64,000 bases of DNA from an uncultured bacterium (GCA_905215465.1 CAJMPT010000005.1:1-64000); one strand, 5' to 3'. Counted from the first letter of the stretch, positions 31,884 to 43,705 are shown. Translations and numbers: made by a program. Notes: generated by a model not told the origin, from the letters alone.

Positions 31884-34328
31884 GTGGCAAACATCACCAG
31901 AAGAGACCTCATCAAGACGGGCGTCCTGGCAGGAGCGACTGGCGCGCTGGCGGGATGCGCCGGCACAGGCACGGAGGCGTCCAAGCTCCCCTCCGAGTCC
32001 GACTATCCCATTAGCCCGGACTCAGAGGGCGCCAAGGCAAGGTGGACCTCCGAGGAGGTTGCGCGCAGCTGGATCCGAATCTCCAACGAGGACGGTCCCA
32101 CGCTCGGCGTGGCGGACGCCAGCAAGATCATCCAGGTGGACGGCCTTGCCTTCAAGGACCTCAACGGCAACGGAAAGCTCGACTTCTGGGAGGACTGGCG
32201 CCAGGACCCCGAGGCTCGTGCGGCCGCGCTTGCCCAAGAGATGGACCTCGCCGACATTCCCGGCCTCATGGTCGTTGATGGCACCATGAGCGGATTCAAC
32301 TCCGGCACCGTCCCCGACGAGGTCAAGGCGCTTCTCGACAAGGGCGTCAGGGGCGCCAACCTGAGCGTCACAGACGAGGTCAAGGGCGCGGCCGCCTTTG
32401 CGAACGCAACGCAGGCCTATGTGGAGTCGCGTCCCAACGGCATCCCCATGGACTACTCGACCGACCCGCGCAACAGCGGCTGGGGCATCGGCGTCTCGCC
32501 TTACCCAGACAACCTCGCGCTTGCGGCGAGCTTTACGCCCGAGCTCGCGACGGAGGCATACAAGGAACTCTCCATCGAGTATCGCGCCCTTGGCATCACC
32601 ACGCTTCTTGGGCCCCAGACCGACGTGGCGGTGGAGCCGCGCTGGGGCAGGAACACGGCCGCCTTTGGCGCCGATCCCGCCCTCTCGCGCGACATGATGA
32701 AGGCCGCCACGAGCGCCTTGCAGTCCACCTTTGACGAGAAGGGCGAGGACCAGGGCTGGGGCGCGGACTCTGTGAACGCCATGATGAAGCACTTCCCCGG
32801 AGACGGCGCTGCCCAGGCGGGACGCGAGGCCCACGACGCCACCGGCCAGTTCAACGTGTATCCCAAGGGCCTGTTCAAGGCCGGGCTCGTGCCGTTCATT
32901 GACGGCGCCCTCCACCTGGATGGCAAGACCGGCAGCTCGAGCGCCGCAATGACCTCCTACTCCGTTGCCTGGTCGGAGGACGAGGAGTACGGAGAGCTGG
33001 TCGGCACCGCCTTCAGCAAGTACAAGGTCGGCATCCTTCGCAACGACTACGGCTTTGACGGCGTCATCTGTACCGACTGGCAGGTGCTCGAGGACGAGGG
33101 CAAGTGCTGGGGCGTCGAGAAACTCACGCCCGCGCAGCGCGTCGAGAAGGCCCTGGAGGCTGGCGTCGACCAGTTCGGCGGCGGCTCCATGATCGACTCC
33201 GTCGCCGAGGGCATTGACCTGTACCGCAAGAGCGACGGCGAGGAGGCCGCCAACGAGCAGATCCGCCAGAGCGCCCGTCGTCTGCTGGCTAACCGCTTCC
33301 GCATCGGTCTCTTCGAGAACCCCTACGTGGACCCGCAGCACTCCGCGGAGATCGTAATGGGCGAGAAGACCACCGAGCAGGCCTACGACATGCAGGAGAA
33401 GACCGTCGTCATGATCAAGAACGACGGCGCCATCAAGAAGGCCGACGGCAGCTCAAAGCCCCGCGTCTACGTGCCGTTGGTTTACACCAAGGGCGTCATG
33501 GGCTTTGTTGGACAGAACTTCTCGTCTGCAGACCTCCCCGTGGACGAGAAGATCCTCTCCGAGTACTTTGACCTCGTGACCGACACCGTAGGCGACCCCA
33601 CCGGCGAGCCCGACGAGGACGGCAAGGCAACGCTTCAGTATTCCGACATCGTTCGCGCCACGCCGGAGGAGCTTGCCGATTGCGACTATGCGCTCGTCTT
33701 CACTCGCACCACCCAGAACACCACGTTCTGGTCCATCACCGGCGGCTTCAACATGTTCACGCAGGAGTATGTGCCGCTCTCCATGCAGTACAGGCCCTAC
33801 GTGGCAGACGGCCCCAACGTGCCACAGGTCTCGACGGCGGGCAGGCTGCTCGACGACGGCTCACGAGAGAACCAGAGCTACTACGGCAAGCAGGCGCTCG
33901 TGGACAACGAGACCGACCTCGACATGATCCAATGGGCCCAGCAGAATATGCCCGAGGGCAAGCCCGTCATCGTCGCCATCAACTCCAAGGGCAAGTCCCC
34001 CATTGCCGGGCAGGTCGTTGGCGAGTTTGAGCCCGACCCCAACGCCATCCTCTACGGCTTTAACATCGATAACCGCGCCTTCCTCGACATTGCCACCGGA
34101 AGGGTTGAGCCCAGCGCACTTCTGCCCATCCAGCTGCCCACCAGCATGGATGCCGTCGAGGGCCAGGCTGAGGATGCTCCGCGTGACATGGAGTGCTACG
34201 AGGACGCGGCCGGCAACGTATATGACTTTGGCTTCGGCCTCAACTGGTCTGGCCAGATCCGGGACGAGCGCACCGAGAAGTACTGCGTTGACCCCCTGAC
34301 CGAGCCCGAGAGCCCCAAGGTTTCCTAG
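31884..34328 (+). CDS. GH3 beta-glycosidase, Tat-type lipoprotein
   Basis: 814 residues from a GTG with AAGGGAG upstream. The N-terminus has a twin-arginine-like TRRDLIKTG and the lipobox LAGC, so it is exported and anchored outside. A DLNGNGKLDFWEDW segment precedes the barrel, as in related GH3 enzymes. The catalytic barrel shows HFPGDG and the nucleophile Asp in GFDGVICTDWQ; the alpha/beta domain follows in the normal order. The usual C-terminal FnIII domain is missing. Divergent from a LytTR two-component system. Substrate is a beta-glucoside or related glycan, not further defined. Confidence 0.9.
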   Translation: MANITRRDLIKTGVLAGATGALAGCAGTGTEASKLPSESDYPISPDSEGAKARWTSEEVARSWIRISNEDGPTLGVADASKIIQVDGLAFKDLNGNGKLDFWEDWRQDPEARAAALAQEMDLADIPGLMVVDGTMSGFNSGTVPDEVKALLDKGVRGANLSVTDEVKGAAAFANATQAYVESRPNGIPMDYSTDPRNSGWGIGVSPYPDNLALAASFTPELATEAYKELSIEYRALGITTLLGPQTDVAVEPRWGRNTAAFGADPALSRDMMKAATSALQSTFDEKGEDQGWGADSVNAMMKHFPGDGAAQAGREAHDATGQFNVYPKGLFKAGLVPFIDGALHLDGKTGSSSAAMTSYSVAWSEDEEYGELVGTAFSKYKVGILRNDYGFDGVICTDWQVLEDEGKCWGVEKLTPAQRVEKALEAGVDQFGGGSMIDSVAEGIDLYRKSDGEEAANEQIRQSARRLLANRFRIGLFENPYVDPQHSAEIVMGEKTTEQAYDMQEKTVVMIKNDGAIKKADGSSKPRVYVPLVYTKGVMGFVGQNFSSADLPVDEKILSEYFDLVTDTVGDPTGEPDEDGKATLQYSDIVRATPEELADCDYALVFTRTTQNTTFWSITGGFNMFTQEYVPLSMQYRPYVADGPNVPQVSTAGRLLDDGSRENQSYYGKQALVDNETDLDMIQWAQQNMPEGKPVIVAINSKGKSPIAGQVVGEFEPDPNAILYGFNIDNRAFLDIATGRVEPSALLPIQLPTSMDAVEGQAEDAPRDMECYEDAAGNVYDFGFGLNWSGQIRDERTEKYCVDPLTEPESPKVS

Positions 34329-34380
34329 ATTAGTGAGACGCAGCGCGCAGCTCCTCTTCCCGCTGCGTGCTCTTCTCCCA

Positions 34381-34418
34381 AGCGCCCCGGAGCCAAAGCT
34401 CCGGGGCGCTTCTCTTTC
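34381..34418 (+). terminator. Terminator after the GH3 gene
   Basis: AGCGCCCCGGAG with its exact complement around a 6-nt loop, then TTCTCTTT. Confidence 0.9.
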
Positions 34419-34463
34419 TAGGCACCCATAGCGACCATCCAAGGTTTGGGCAGGCATGACAGA

Positions 34464-34535
34464 GGCCGCGCCCCTTCCTCCCTTAAGCAAGTTCTTTGCG
34501 AAGCGTAACTTGCGTAGGGAGGAAGGGACGCGGCC
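34464..34535. repeat. Long intergenic hairpin, shared-loop family, copy C
   Basis: Outer arms GGCCGCGCCCCTTCCTCCC and near-complement (one mismatch). Core 34487-34513 is identical to copy A. It lies 29 nt past the groEL stop codon, between convergent genes. Confidence 0.8.
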
Positions 34536-34564
34536 GGTCAGGTCTACCTGCCTAAGCCTTGGGC

Positions 34565-36217
<1,653 letters not shown>

Positions 36218-36260
36218 TCAGGTGAGCCCCGCTTTGCGGGGCGGCATTGGTTAGCAGGTG

Positions 36261-36551
<291 letters not shown>

Positions 36552-36829
36552 GATTTCCTCCTTCTTGTGTGCGCCCCAACCGGGGCGCTCTGTCCAACGG
36601 TCTGAATAATACCCAGAGCGCCGGACTTATACCACCGCAATGGAAAAAATCTCACATGCGGCACTTAGATTTTGTGAGCGGTCGGAAACAAGGAGCTTCA
36701 CGGGAAAGAAAGATGCCGGCGCAACGCGTCGTAGACGGGCATCTTTACTCATTTCATATGCCCCGTCTACAGACACGAACCCGTTGGCGATACATAGTAA
36801 GCGCAGCTCACGCTTCGATAGGAGGACAT

Positions 36830-38035
36830 ATGAGCATGCGCATTGCATCGAAACGGCCAAGGGCAGAGTCTCTGCGTCCGCCGCTCGCCTACGCAGCGGA
36901 CCTGCTCCGGGTTTGCCTGCGCGATAAGGCAATCGCCGCGTCCCTCATAGCCTGTCAGGCGCTCCTGCTGCTGCCGATGATCGTCGGTTTTCCCATGAAC
37001 GAGGAGGCCATTAATCGTGACCGGGCGCTCTCGATGCTCGGAATCGTTCGAAACGAGCTCTACGCCTACAAGGATGAGTTCCCCGAGGAGCTATACAACC
37101 TCACGCAGCAGCAGTATCGGCACTATTCCGATGCGGTCGCCGCAAAGTACCCGAGCAAAGAGTTCTTCCGCGCCATGGCGGCCGCCAGCGAGGTCGAAGA
37201 TGCCGAGCAGCACGCGGGCTACCTTACCGGCGACAACATGCACAGCGCCTACGCAAAGCTGTTCGACAGGCTCGCGAACATCGACGGCACGCCCGTGTAT
37301 GCCACCGCGGCGGACTTGCCAGCGCTAGAGTACCTCTCCTTTGCCCTTGGGCTCATGCCGGCGATTGTTGTGCTTCTTCCCGCCATCGTCGCCACGACAA
37401 GCATCATCAGGCGGCTCCGCGGGCAAACCCTCCTTGCCAATGCGCCCATTGGCAGGACGGCGCGACGAGCGGTAGCAACGATGACGAGCATCGCATGCGC
37501 CGCGGCGGGCCTTGCTGCCGTCCTCATGCCGGCCGCGCTTGTGGCGCTCCTACGCAACGGGATTGGAGACCCCGCCTACCCCCTTGTCCACATAATTGCC
37601 GGCGACGTCGTCGCGAGTTCTGCGGGCCGGGCAATCGCGGAGGACATCGCCCTTCTTGCCCTGGCGGGTGTCGCCCTCGTATCCGTCATGTGCATTGTTG
37701 GCAGGGCTGGAGCGACCGGAGCGTTCGCCGCCGGCGTCGCGCTATGCGTGCTTCCCCTGCTACCCCCCTACTCCGCCAGCTCGGCGCCGTGGGCCGCATT
37801 CGGGGCGTGGCTTCCCACCACCTACCTCAGGCTTGACCAGGTTGTCGGGCAGATGACCTATTCGGTTGCGTTTGATATCTCGGCGTTTCCGCAGGCAACG
37901 GTCGGGCGCGGCGCGGCGATCCTTGCGTTCGCGGCGGCAGCGACATGCCTTGCGGGCATCGCCTTGGAGGCGTGGGGCAACGCTCGGGACCGACATCGCT
38001 TGGCAGAAGGAGGCTCTGATGATCGAGCTCGATGA
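36830..38035 (+). CDS. ABC transporter permease
   Basis: 401 residues from the ATG at 36830, which has AGGAGG; the longer upstream frame is not credible. One N-terminal helix (ASLIACQALLLLPMIVG), an external helical domain of about 140 residues (40-180), and about five further helices. This layout is that of ABC-2-like exporters. It overlaps the ATPase gene. Substrate is unknown; peptides or lipids are usual for this type. An inverted repeat with GTAGACGGG arms (about 36730-36770) lies in the promoter region. Confidence 0.75.
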   Translation: MSMRIASKRPRAESLRPPLAYAADLLRVCLRDKAIAASLIACQALLLLPMIVGFPMNEEAINRDRALSMLGIVRNELYAYKDEFPEELYNLTQQQYRHYSDAVAAKYPSKEFFRAMAAASEVEDAEQHAGYLTGDNMHSAYAKLFDRLANIDGTPVYATAADLPALEYLSFALGLMPAIVVLLPAIVATTSIIRRLRGQTLLANAPIGRTARRAVATMTSIACAAAGLAAVLMPAALVALLRNGIGDPAYPLVHIIAGDVVASSAGRAIAEDIALLALAGVALVSVMCIVGRAGATGAFAAGVALCVLPLLPPYSASSAPWAAFGAWLPTTYLRLDQVVGQMTYSVAFDISAFPQATVGRGAAILAFAAAATCLAGIALEAWGNARDRHRLAEGGSDDRAR

Positions 38036-38711
38036 CCTTTGCGTGCGCAGGGGCTCCCGGATCATCCTGCGGGATAGTTCGCTCAGCCTCATGGGAGGGA
38101 TTGTTGGGCTCATCGCCCCCAACGGGAGCGGCAAGACGACGCTGCTCGAGACCCTTGCCGCTCCTTGGGATCGCCGCGTAAGCGGCAGACTCCTGGTCGA
38201 CGGTGTGGCCACGACGCCAGGCGAATGGGAGAGGCATTGCTTCTACCTACCTTCCGCGGCGAAGCTGCTCGAGCCCCTGCTCACAGGACGCGAGCACGCG
38301 CAGATTGCGAGACGCCAGTGGCGCTCCGACGCCTCAATCGAGAAGATCGCGGATGCGTGCGGGGCATCGGGCATCATCGACACCCCCGTGCGCAAGTGCT
38401 CCGACGGCATGCGCCAGCTCATAGCCTTGACGGTTGCCATGTCTACCGGCGCACGCCTGCTTTTGCTCGATGAGCCGCTAAGCGCCCTGGACCCGACGAA
38501 CAAGGAGCGGGCAACGCGAGCGCTCGCAAAGTGGGCGGCGACGGGGCGGACCGTCGTCATGTCAACACATGACCTTGGAATTGCCGATTTGTTCTGCACC
38601 GCCGCGGTATTTGTCCGCGAGGGGCGGCTCGCGACGGTAAGTGGCAAAGACCTCGATGGGACTTCTTGCCAGCGGCTGTATCGAGAGTTCTATGAAGAAA
38701 GGAGGTTCTGA
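38019..38711 (+). CDS. ABC transporter ATP-binding protein
   Basis: 230 residues from the ATG at 38019 with AAGGAGG, overlapping the permease by 17 nt. Walker A is APNGSGKTTLL (about 33-43) and Walker B LLLLDEPLSALD. The signature motif is CSDGMRQL rather than LSGGQ, a known variation of exporter subfamilies but quite divergent. Drives the neighbouring permease. Confidence 0.88.
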   Translation: MIELDDLCVRRGSRIILRDSSLSLMGGIVGLIAPNGSGKTTLLETLAAPWDRRVSGRLLVDGVATTPGEWERHCFYLPSAAKLLEPLLTGREHAQIARRQWRSDASIEKIADACGASGIIDTPVRKCSDGMRQLIALTVAMSTGARLLLLDEPLSALDPTNKERATRALAKWAATGRTVVMSTHDLGIADLFCTAAVFVREGRLATVSGKDLDGTSCQRLYREFYEERRF

Positions 38712-38776
38712 GCAAAGAGCCCGTAGGCAGCAATCAAAGCAAACGACGAAAGGAAGACCACGAAAACCGAGGCCGC

Positions 38777-40891
38777 TTATTGCCCCTCAAGAAGGCCCAG
38801 AAGCCGAGCCACGCGCGCATCGAGACCCGCCACGGTATGAACATTAAAGACTCGAAACACCTCGCGCCTGGCGCTGTTTAGGGTGCCGGGAGCAATGAGA
38901 AGGGCCTCGCATATCTCAGGGCCGCCCATCCCCCCAATAAGAGCTATCGCAACGGAAGTGCATGTCTCGTTGAGGCCGCGCAGACGGCAAAGGGCGCTCA
39001 CCCGAGCGCCGAAATCGATTGATTGCCCTCGCAGCCGAGAGATGCCGCGTCGGGCAAGACAAGCCCAGAAGAGCGCGGCCGCCGAGGCGACTCCCGTAAC
39101 GACAACGGAGCCCATTGCCAGACTCGCAAGAGAAGCCGCGGCGGCAACGCCCGCCATCGACCCCGCCAGCGCCAAAAGCTCGCCCGTGCACACCAAAGAC
39201 CAAGACAAACGCGCGCCCACGGCAGAGCCCAGGCCAAAGGACGCGACCAGCGTAGCCAATGAGCGCGTGTCCTTCTTCCTTCCGACATAAAGGGCGAGTA
39301 TTCCGAAACTGCAGCTGCAAAGCGCGGCTCCAGGCCCTCCGACGAGCAGCGCAGGCAGACAGGCAGCAGAAATGCATGCGACGTCGCGCGGCGCGAACAC
39401 GCAGTCCCCAGCCGCGCGAGCGGAAGCCACGACCAAAGCCAGCGAGACAAGGACGGCCGCTCGCGCGACAAACACAAAAAGGGTTCCTTGCGCCAGGCCG
39501 GCAACCTCGGCGACGGCGCAGGCGCCCAGGAGGGCGGCCACGCCGCAAAGGGGCGCCTGCGGAATGGCCGTCCTCTTTGTGCGCCCCGAGCAAGCGGCGA
39601 CGAGTCCTAGGCCTAAGGCGAGCAGTATCTGGCCCGCAAGAACCGCCTCGATCCATCCCCCGCCCCGAGCGGCACCCACGGGCAGCGCCGAGCCGAACAC
39701 AAACAAGTACGGGAGTGGCGCGGCCATCGAGCAATGGTGTGGCGCTTTGGGCTCCGCAGCAGCCTGCTGGAAAGGCGACAGCTCGTTAAGGGACCCGACA
39801 CCGAGTTTCTTTGCGGCCCTGGACTGCAGGTTTCTAACCGTCGATGGGCTGATGCTCATCTGGCGCGCCACCTCGGCGGAGCTCTTATTTGCAAGACGGC
39901 CGAGAACCGCCTCGCGCTCGCGCGGCGAGAGGGACGATAGGTCGAAAGCGTCGGGCGATGGCCCGGCCTCCGCCACGGCCGGCCGTGGGCGAGCAGCGAG
40001 GTCGGCCGTCTCGCGGACGGAACTCACGGCAATAAGCGCTGCGCCGCAGACCAACGCCGCGAATCCGGCCGCGGTGCGACCGGCAAACAGCGCCGGCGCG
40101 AGCTCGGCAAGACATCTCGCCGCGATCACGCCAAAAGCCGTGCCCGCAAGGCACGAGGCGCTTTTGCCCCGCTTGTCAAGCCAGGCGGCGAGCATGCCCA
40201 CGGCGCACCATGCAAGGCAGAAAGCGGCATCAATGGGCCCAGGGTCAAGCACGCCGCTTCGAAGCAGGTGGGGACCCGGCCCCGCGAAGCCGGCAATGCT
40301 GTAGGCGAGCACGTGCCAGCAGCTCGACGCATCGAAGCCGGGCGCGGCCGAATACGAAAGGCGGGCAAACGTCCAGTTGGGTTCACTTCCCACCAAAATC
40401 GCGAGGACGCCGAGCGCGAGCAAGGCAAAGGCGAGGAAACGCGCAGCGAAGCCGCGCGAAAAGGAGGCTGCGCCTGCCTCGGCCTTTCCGAGACCGCGCT
40501 GCCAGGCGGCGCCACACGCAAAAGAGCCGAACAAGACGAGGCAATTTGCAGACCAGCCGAGGACGATCGCCTTGCTTGCGCCAAAGGCCAGGTATTTGAG
40601 CAGCGCCGTCGCCGTAAGCGCACAATACGCAACGGTTGAGGCCATCCCCGTCGCGCGGAGGGCGCGACGAGGCAGTGCGGAAATTCGGCCAGAGAAGGCG
40701 ATGCCGGCAAGGAGCCCGAGTGCCGCGAGTGCCCGTAGCCCCGAGAAGGAGAGCGCCAACCCCTCGCAGCTCAAGGCACCCGGAAGCTCCAGCACAGGAG
40801 GCGGGCCGATAAGGGCGGCCAACCAAGCGCCGTGCACGATCAACGGCACCGCGCGGCAGCAGACACTGGAAGCCGGTCTACCGGAGCTCAT
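38777..40891 (-). CDS. Membrane-embedded LuxR-type regulator with duplicated TM-HTH modules
   Basis: 704 residues. The first module has about ten hydrophobic helices (15-290) and a LuxR HTH (320-365: LSPREREAVLGRLANKSSAEVARQMSISPSTVRNLQSR). The second starts near 390, again with eight or more hydrophobic helices, and ends in a degenerate LuxR-like HTH (IALIGGMGGPEICEALLIAPGTLNSARREVFRVFN). Membrane LuxR proteins with one module are common in Coriobacteriia; a tandem in one chain is unusual. It overlaps the nadE end by 14 nt and has no clear ribosome site, so it may be coupled to nadE. Target genes are unknown. Confidence 0.72.
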   Translation of the reverse strand: MSSGRPASSVCCRAVPLIVHGAWLAALIGPPPVLELPGALSCEGLALSFSGLRALAALGLLAGIAFSGRISALPRRALRATGMASTVAYCALTATALLKYLAFGASKAIVLGWSANCLVLFGSFACGAAWQRGLGKAEAGAASFSRGFAARFLAFALLALGVLAILVGSEPNWTFARLSYSAAPGFDASSCWHVLAYSIAGFAGPGPHLLRSGVLDPGPIDAAFCLAWCAVGMLAAWLDKRGKSASCLAGTAFGVIAARCLAELAPALFAGRTAAGFAALVCGAALIAVSSVRETADLAARPRPAVAEAGPSPDAFDLSSLSPREREAVLGRLANKSSAEVARQMSISPSTVRNLQSRAAKKLGVGSLNELSPFQQAAAEPKAPHHCSMAAPLPYLFVFGSALPVGAARGGGWIEAVLAGQILLALGLGLVAACSGRTKRTAIPQAPLCGVAALLGACAVAEVAGLAQGTLFVFVARAAVLVSLALVVASARAAGDCVFAPRDVACISAACLPALLVGGPGAALCSCSFGILALYVGRKKDTRSLATLVASFGLGSAVGARLSWSLVCTGELLALAGSMAGVAAAASLASLAMGSVVVTGVASAAALFWACLARRGISRLRGQSIDFGARVSALCRLRGLNETCTSVAIALIGGMGGPEICEALLIAPGTLNSARREVFRVFNVHTVAGLDARVARLLGLLEGQ

Positions 40892-42809
40892 CGAGCTCGG
40901 CCTGCCAGACGGTGGCGCAGGCGTCGGAGGACATGCGCAGGTCTCCGCGCGGGCTCACCGCGGCAGAGCCCACCTTGGGGCCGTCGGGCAGGCAGCTGCG
41001 CTTGAACTGCTGGGCAAAGAAGCGCCGGTAGAACACCTTGAGCCAGGAGAGGATGGTCGTCTCGTCATACGTCTTGCCAAGGGCGCGGCAAGCCAGGCGG
41101 AAGACCTTGCGGGGAGAGGCGCCGTGGCGCAGGACCTCGTAGAGGAAGAAGTCGTGCAGCTCGTAGGGGCCGACGAGGTCCTCGGTCCTCTGGGAGATCT
41201 TGCCGTCGCCGGTCGCAGGCAGAAGCTCCGGCGAGACGGGCGTGTCCAGCACGTCCAGCAGGACCTCGGTCTCCTCGGGGTTGTCGCAGGTGTCGGCCAC
41301 GTAGCGCACCAGGTGGCGCACGAGGGTCTTGGGCACGGAGGCGTTGACGGCGTACATGCTCATGTGGTCGCCGTTGTAGGTGGCCCAGCCCAGCGCCAGC
41401 TCGGAGAGGTCGCCGGTGCCGATGACCATGCCGCCCTCCTGGTTGGCCACGTCCATGAGGATCTGCGTGCGCTCGCGCGCCTGGCAGTTCTCGTAGGTGA
41501 CGTCGTGGACGGACTCGTCGTGCCCGATGTCGCTGAAGTGCTGGCGCACGGCGTCTCCGATGTTGACCTCGCGCAGGTCGACGCCCAGGGCGTCGGAGAG
41601 CTTGGTGGCGTTGTCGTGCGTGCGGTCGGTGGTGCCAAAGCCCGGCATGGTCACGGCGATGATGCCGGTGCGGTCCAGGTCGAGCAGGTCAAAGGCGCGC
41701 ACGGTCACCAGCAGCGCCAGAGTGGAGTCAAGGCCGCCGGAGATGCCGATGACGGCGTGGCTGGAGTGGGTGTGCGCCAGGCGCTTGGCCAGGCCGTGGG
41801 CCTGGATGTTGAAGACTTCCTCGCAGCGCTCCGCGCGGCGGGCCGGGTCTGCCGGCACAAACGGGTGCGCGTCCACGTAGCGCGTAAGGCGCGTCTCGCA
41901 CTCGCCAAGCGAGAAGTGCGTGACGTGGTAGCCACGCTGGACGCCACTTGCGGCAACATCAAACGTTGACATGCGGCGGCGCTCGGCGGCCAGCTGGCGC
42001 ACGTCCACCTCCGAGACGGCCAGTCCGTCGCCAAAGGGCTTGCCCTCCGCGAGCAGGCGGCCGTTCTCGCAGACGAGGTCGTGGCCGGAGAAGACCACGT
42101 CCTGCGTGGACTCGCCCGTGCCGGCGCTGGCGTAGACGTAGCCGCACAGCAGTCGTGCGCTCTGGCCGCGCACCAGGTCACGACGGTAGTCGGCCTTGCC
42201 GACCAGGGCGTTTGAGGCAGAGAGGTTGCAGACGAGGGTGGCGCCGGCCATGGCGTGGGCGACGGAGGGCGGGTTGGGGACCCAGAGGTCCTCGCAGAGC
42301 TCGGCGGCCACCACGAGCTCGGGCAGCTCGTCGCAGGCAAAGAGCTGGCTCGTGCCAAAGGGCACGTCAAGCTGGCCGGCCACGTCAATGGCGACAACGT
42401 CTGTGGTGCCCGGCACAAAGTGACGGCCCTCATAGAACTCGTTGTAGGTGGGCAGGTGCCGCTTGGGCACGATGCCCAGAATGGTGCCACCGCAGACCAC
42501 GGCGCAGCAGTTGTAGAGCTTGGCGTTCACGCGGACGGGCAGGCCCACCAAAAGAAGCGCGTTGAGGTCCGCGGTGCGACGGGCAAAGTCCGCCAGGCCC
42601 TTGTCCGCGGCGGAAAGAAGCGCGTCCTGCCAGAAGAGGTCCTCGCAGGTGTAGGCGGTGAGGCAGAGCTCGGGCAGCGTCACCACCATGGCGCCGTGCA
42701 CCGTACAGGCCGTCTGCGCCGCCCGGACGCACGCGTCCACGTTGAAGGCAACGTCAGCCACCCTGACCTCGGGCGTCACGGCCGCGACCTTCACAAACCC
42801 GTCCTGCAT
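40878..42809 (-). CDS. nadE: NAD+ synthase (glutamine-hydrolysing)
   Basis: 643 residues, the size of two-domain NadE. The nitrilase-like amidase half has Glu in [16 protein letters not shown], Lys in [16 protein letters not shown] and Cys in [13 protein letters not shown]; the synthetase half has [13 protein letters not shown] and [20 protein letters not shown]. It makes NAD from deamido-NAD with glutamine nitrogen. AGGAGG precedes the ATG. Confidence 0.96.
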   Translation of the reverse strand: MQDGFVKVAAVTPEVRVADVAFNVDACVRAAQTACTVHGAMVVTLPELCLTAYTCEDLFWQDALLSAADKGLADFARRTADLNALLLVGLPVRVNAKLYNCCAVVCGGTILGIVPKRHLPTYNEFYEGRHFVPGTTDVVAIDVAGQLDVPFGTSQLFACDELPELVVAAELCEDLWVPNPPSVAHAMAGATLVCNLSASNALVGKADYRRDLVRGQSARLLCGYVYASAGTGESTQDVVFSGHDLVCENGRLLAEGKPFGDGLAVSEVDVRQLAAERRRMSTFDVAASGVQRGYHVTHFSLGECETRLTRYVDAHPFVPADPARRAERCEEVFNIQAHGLAKRLAHTHSSHAVIGISGGLDSTLALLVTVRAFDLLDLDRTGIIAVTMPGFGTTDRTHDNATKLSDALGVDLREVNIGDAVRQHFSDIGHDESVHDVTYENCQARERTQILMDVANQEGGMVIGTGDLSELALGWATYNGDHMSMYAVNASVPKTLVRHLVRYVADTCDNPEETEVLLDVLDTPVSPELLPATGDGKISQRTEDLVGPYELHDFFLYEVLRHGASPRKVFRLACRALGKTYDETTILSWLKVFYRRFFAQQFKRSCLPDGPKVGSAAVSPRGDLRMSSDACATVWQAELDELR

Positions 42810-42836
42810 GCTTCCTCCTTGGTAGTGACGCCCGGA

Positions 42837-42871
42837 AAAGTTGACAAAGGGACAGTCCCTTTGTCAACTTT
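42837..42871. repeat. REP palindrome downstream of the RAYT gene
   Basis: A 35-nt palindrome with the half AAAGTTGACAAAGGGAC and a single central base. The same sequence occurs at 43675-43705 and 46932-46960. Confidence 0.85.
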
Positions 42872-43610
42872 GCGATGCCTTGGCAATGGTGCCTCGGCCG
42901 ATGCCGGTCAGTCGTTCGATTTGTCTGACAGACAAGCCGGCCTCCTTCAAGTCAAAGAGTAGCGCATTGCGGCGCTCTCGCCCCAGCGCCTTGAGGTCAA
43001 TTGGGTCAAGTCCGCCCAGAACGGCATGTGCGATCTCTTGGGCCTCGGCATCCGACATGCGCGTTCGCTGAGAAAAGCGATAGCTGCCGTCCTGCGCGCC
43101 CGCGCTGAAGGCAACAAACCCCTCTCGCCCACCGCACATGTCCAGCAAAAGGGACGTCTTGGCCACCTCGGGGCGCCCGACGTACTCGCGGTAGCTGCTC
43201 CACCGGTACTCCCAGGCAGCGCAGATGCCCACCCTTGCGGGATTGTTGTGGATGTAGCGGGCCGCCTGGAGCAGGTAGGCATCGTCCTCGACTGGCTGGC
43301 TTTTAAAGCGCTGCTGGAAGACGTGGCCGATGTGTCCGCCCGTCGAGTTGAACCTCTGGGCATAGGATGTCATCAAAGACTGCATCATTTGGCTAAGGTT
43401 GCCATCGGGGTCCTCCACAAGGAGGTGCACGTGGTTGGTCATGAGGCAGAAGGCTATGACAGCAACGCCGTGCTTCTCGCATGCCTGGGACAGAAAGCCA
43501 AGAAACGCCTGGTAGTCGGCTGGCCCCTCGAACAGGTTCTGCCCGCCGCTCCCCTTTGCCACCACATGGTAGAAACCGGACTCGGCCTTGACGCGCGCAC
43601 TTCTCGGCAT
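42864..43610 (-). CDS. REP-associated tyrosine transposase (RAYT, Y1_Tnp)
   Basis: 248 residues. The HUH metal motif is TNHVHLLVED near residue 60 and the catalytic Tyr is in AARYIHNNPARVG. SARVKAESGFYHVVAKG is the typical start; a C-terminal HTH (LSVRQIERLTGIGRGTIAK) resembles other Coriobacteriia RAYTs. RAYTs act on REP palindromes, present here on both sides of the gene. A hairpin in its leader (43617-43647) holds GAGGGGG, the presumed ribosome site. Confidence 0.88.
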   Translation of the reverse strand: MPRSARVKAESGFYHVVAKGSGGQNLFEGPADYQAFLGFLSQACEKHGVAVIAFCLMTNHVHLLVEDPDGNLSQMMQSLMTSYAQRFNSTGGHIGHVFQQRFKSQPVEDDAYLLQAARYIHNNPARVGICAAWEYRWSSYREYVGRPEVAKTSLLLDMCGGREGFVAFSAGAQDGSYRFSQRTRMSDAEAQEIAHAVLGGLDPIDLKALGRERRNALLFDLKEAGLSVRQIERLTGIGRGTIAKASQS

Positions 43611-43616
43611 AGCAAC

Positions 43617-43647
43617 GCCCCCTCACCCTAGACATCGGTGAGGGGGC
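43617..43647 (-). promoter_or_regulatory. Leader hairpin hiding the RAYT ribosome site
   Basis: GCCCCCTCACC and its complement form an 11-bp stem. On the RAYT strand the 3' arm contains GGTGAGGGGGC, 6-16 nt before the ATG, so the only Shine-Dalgarno-like sequence is paired. Confidence 0.5.
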
Positions 43648-43674
43648 TTATACCCAAAAGCACGCTCCGCAAAA

Positions 43675-43705
43675 AGTTGACAAAGGGACTGTCCCTTTGT
43701 CAACT
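43675..43705. repeat. REP palindrome upstream of the RAYT gene
   Basis: 31-nt palindrome, half AGTTGACAAAGGGAC, central T. Confidence 0.85.

Noticed and set aside
36569..36829. N-terminal extension of the ABC permease
   Set aside because: The internal ATG at 36830 has a perfect AGGAGG and the extension is not protein-like.
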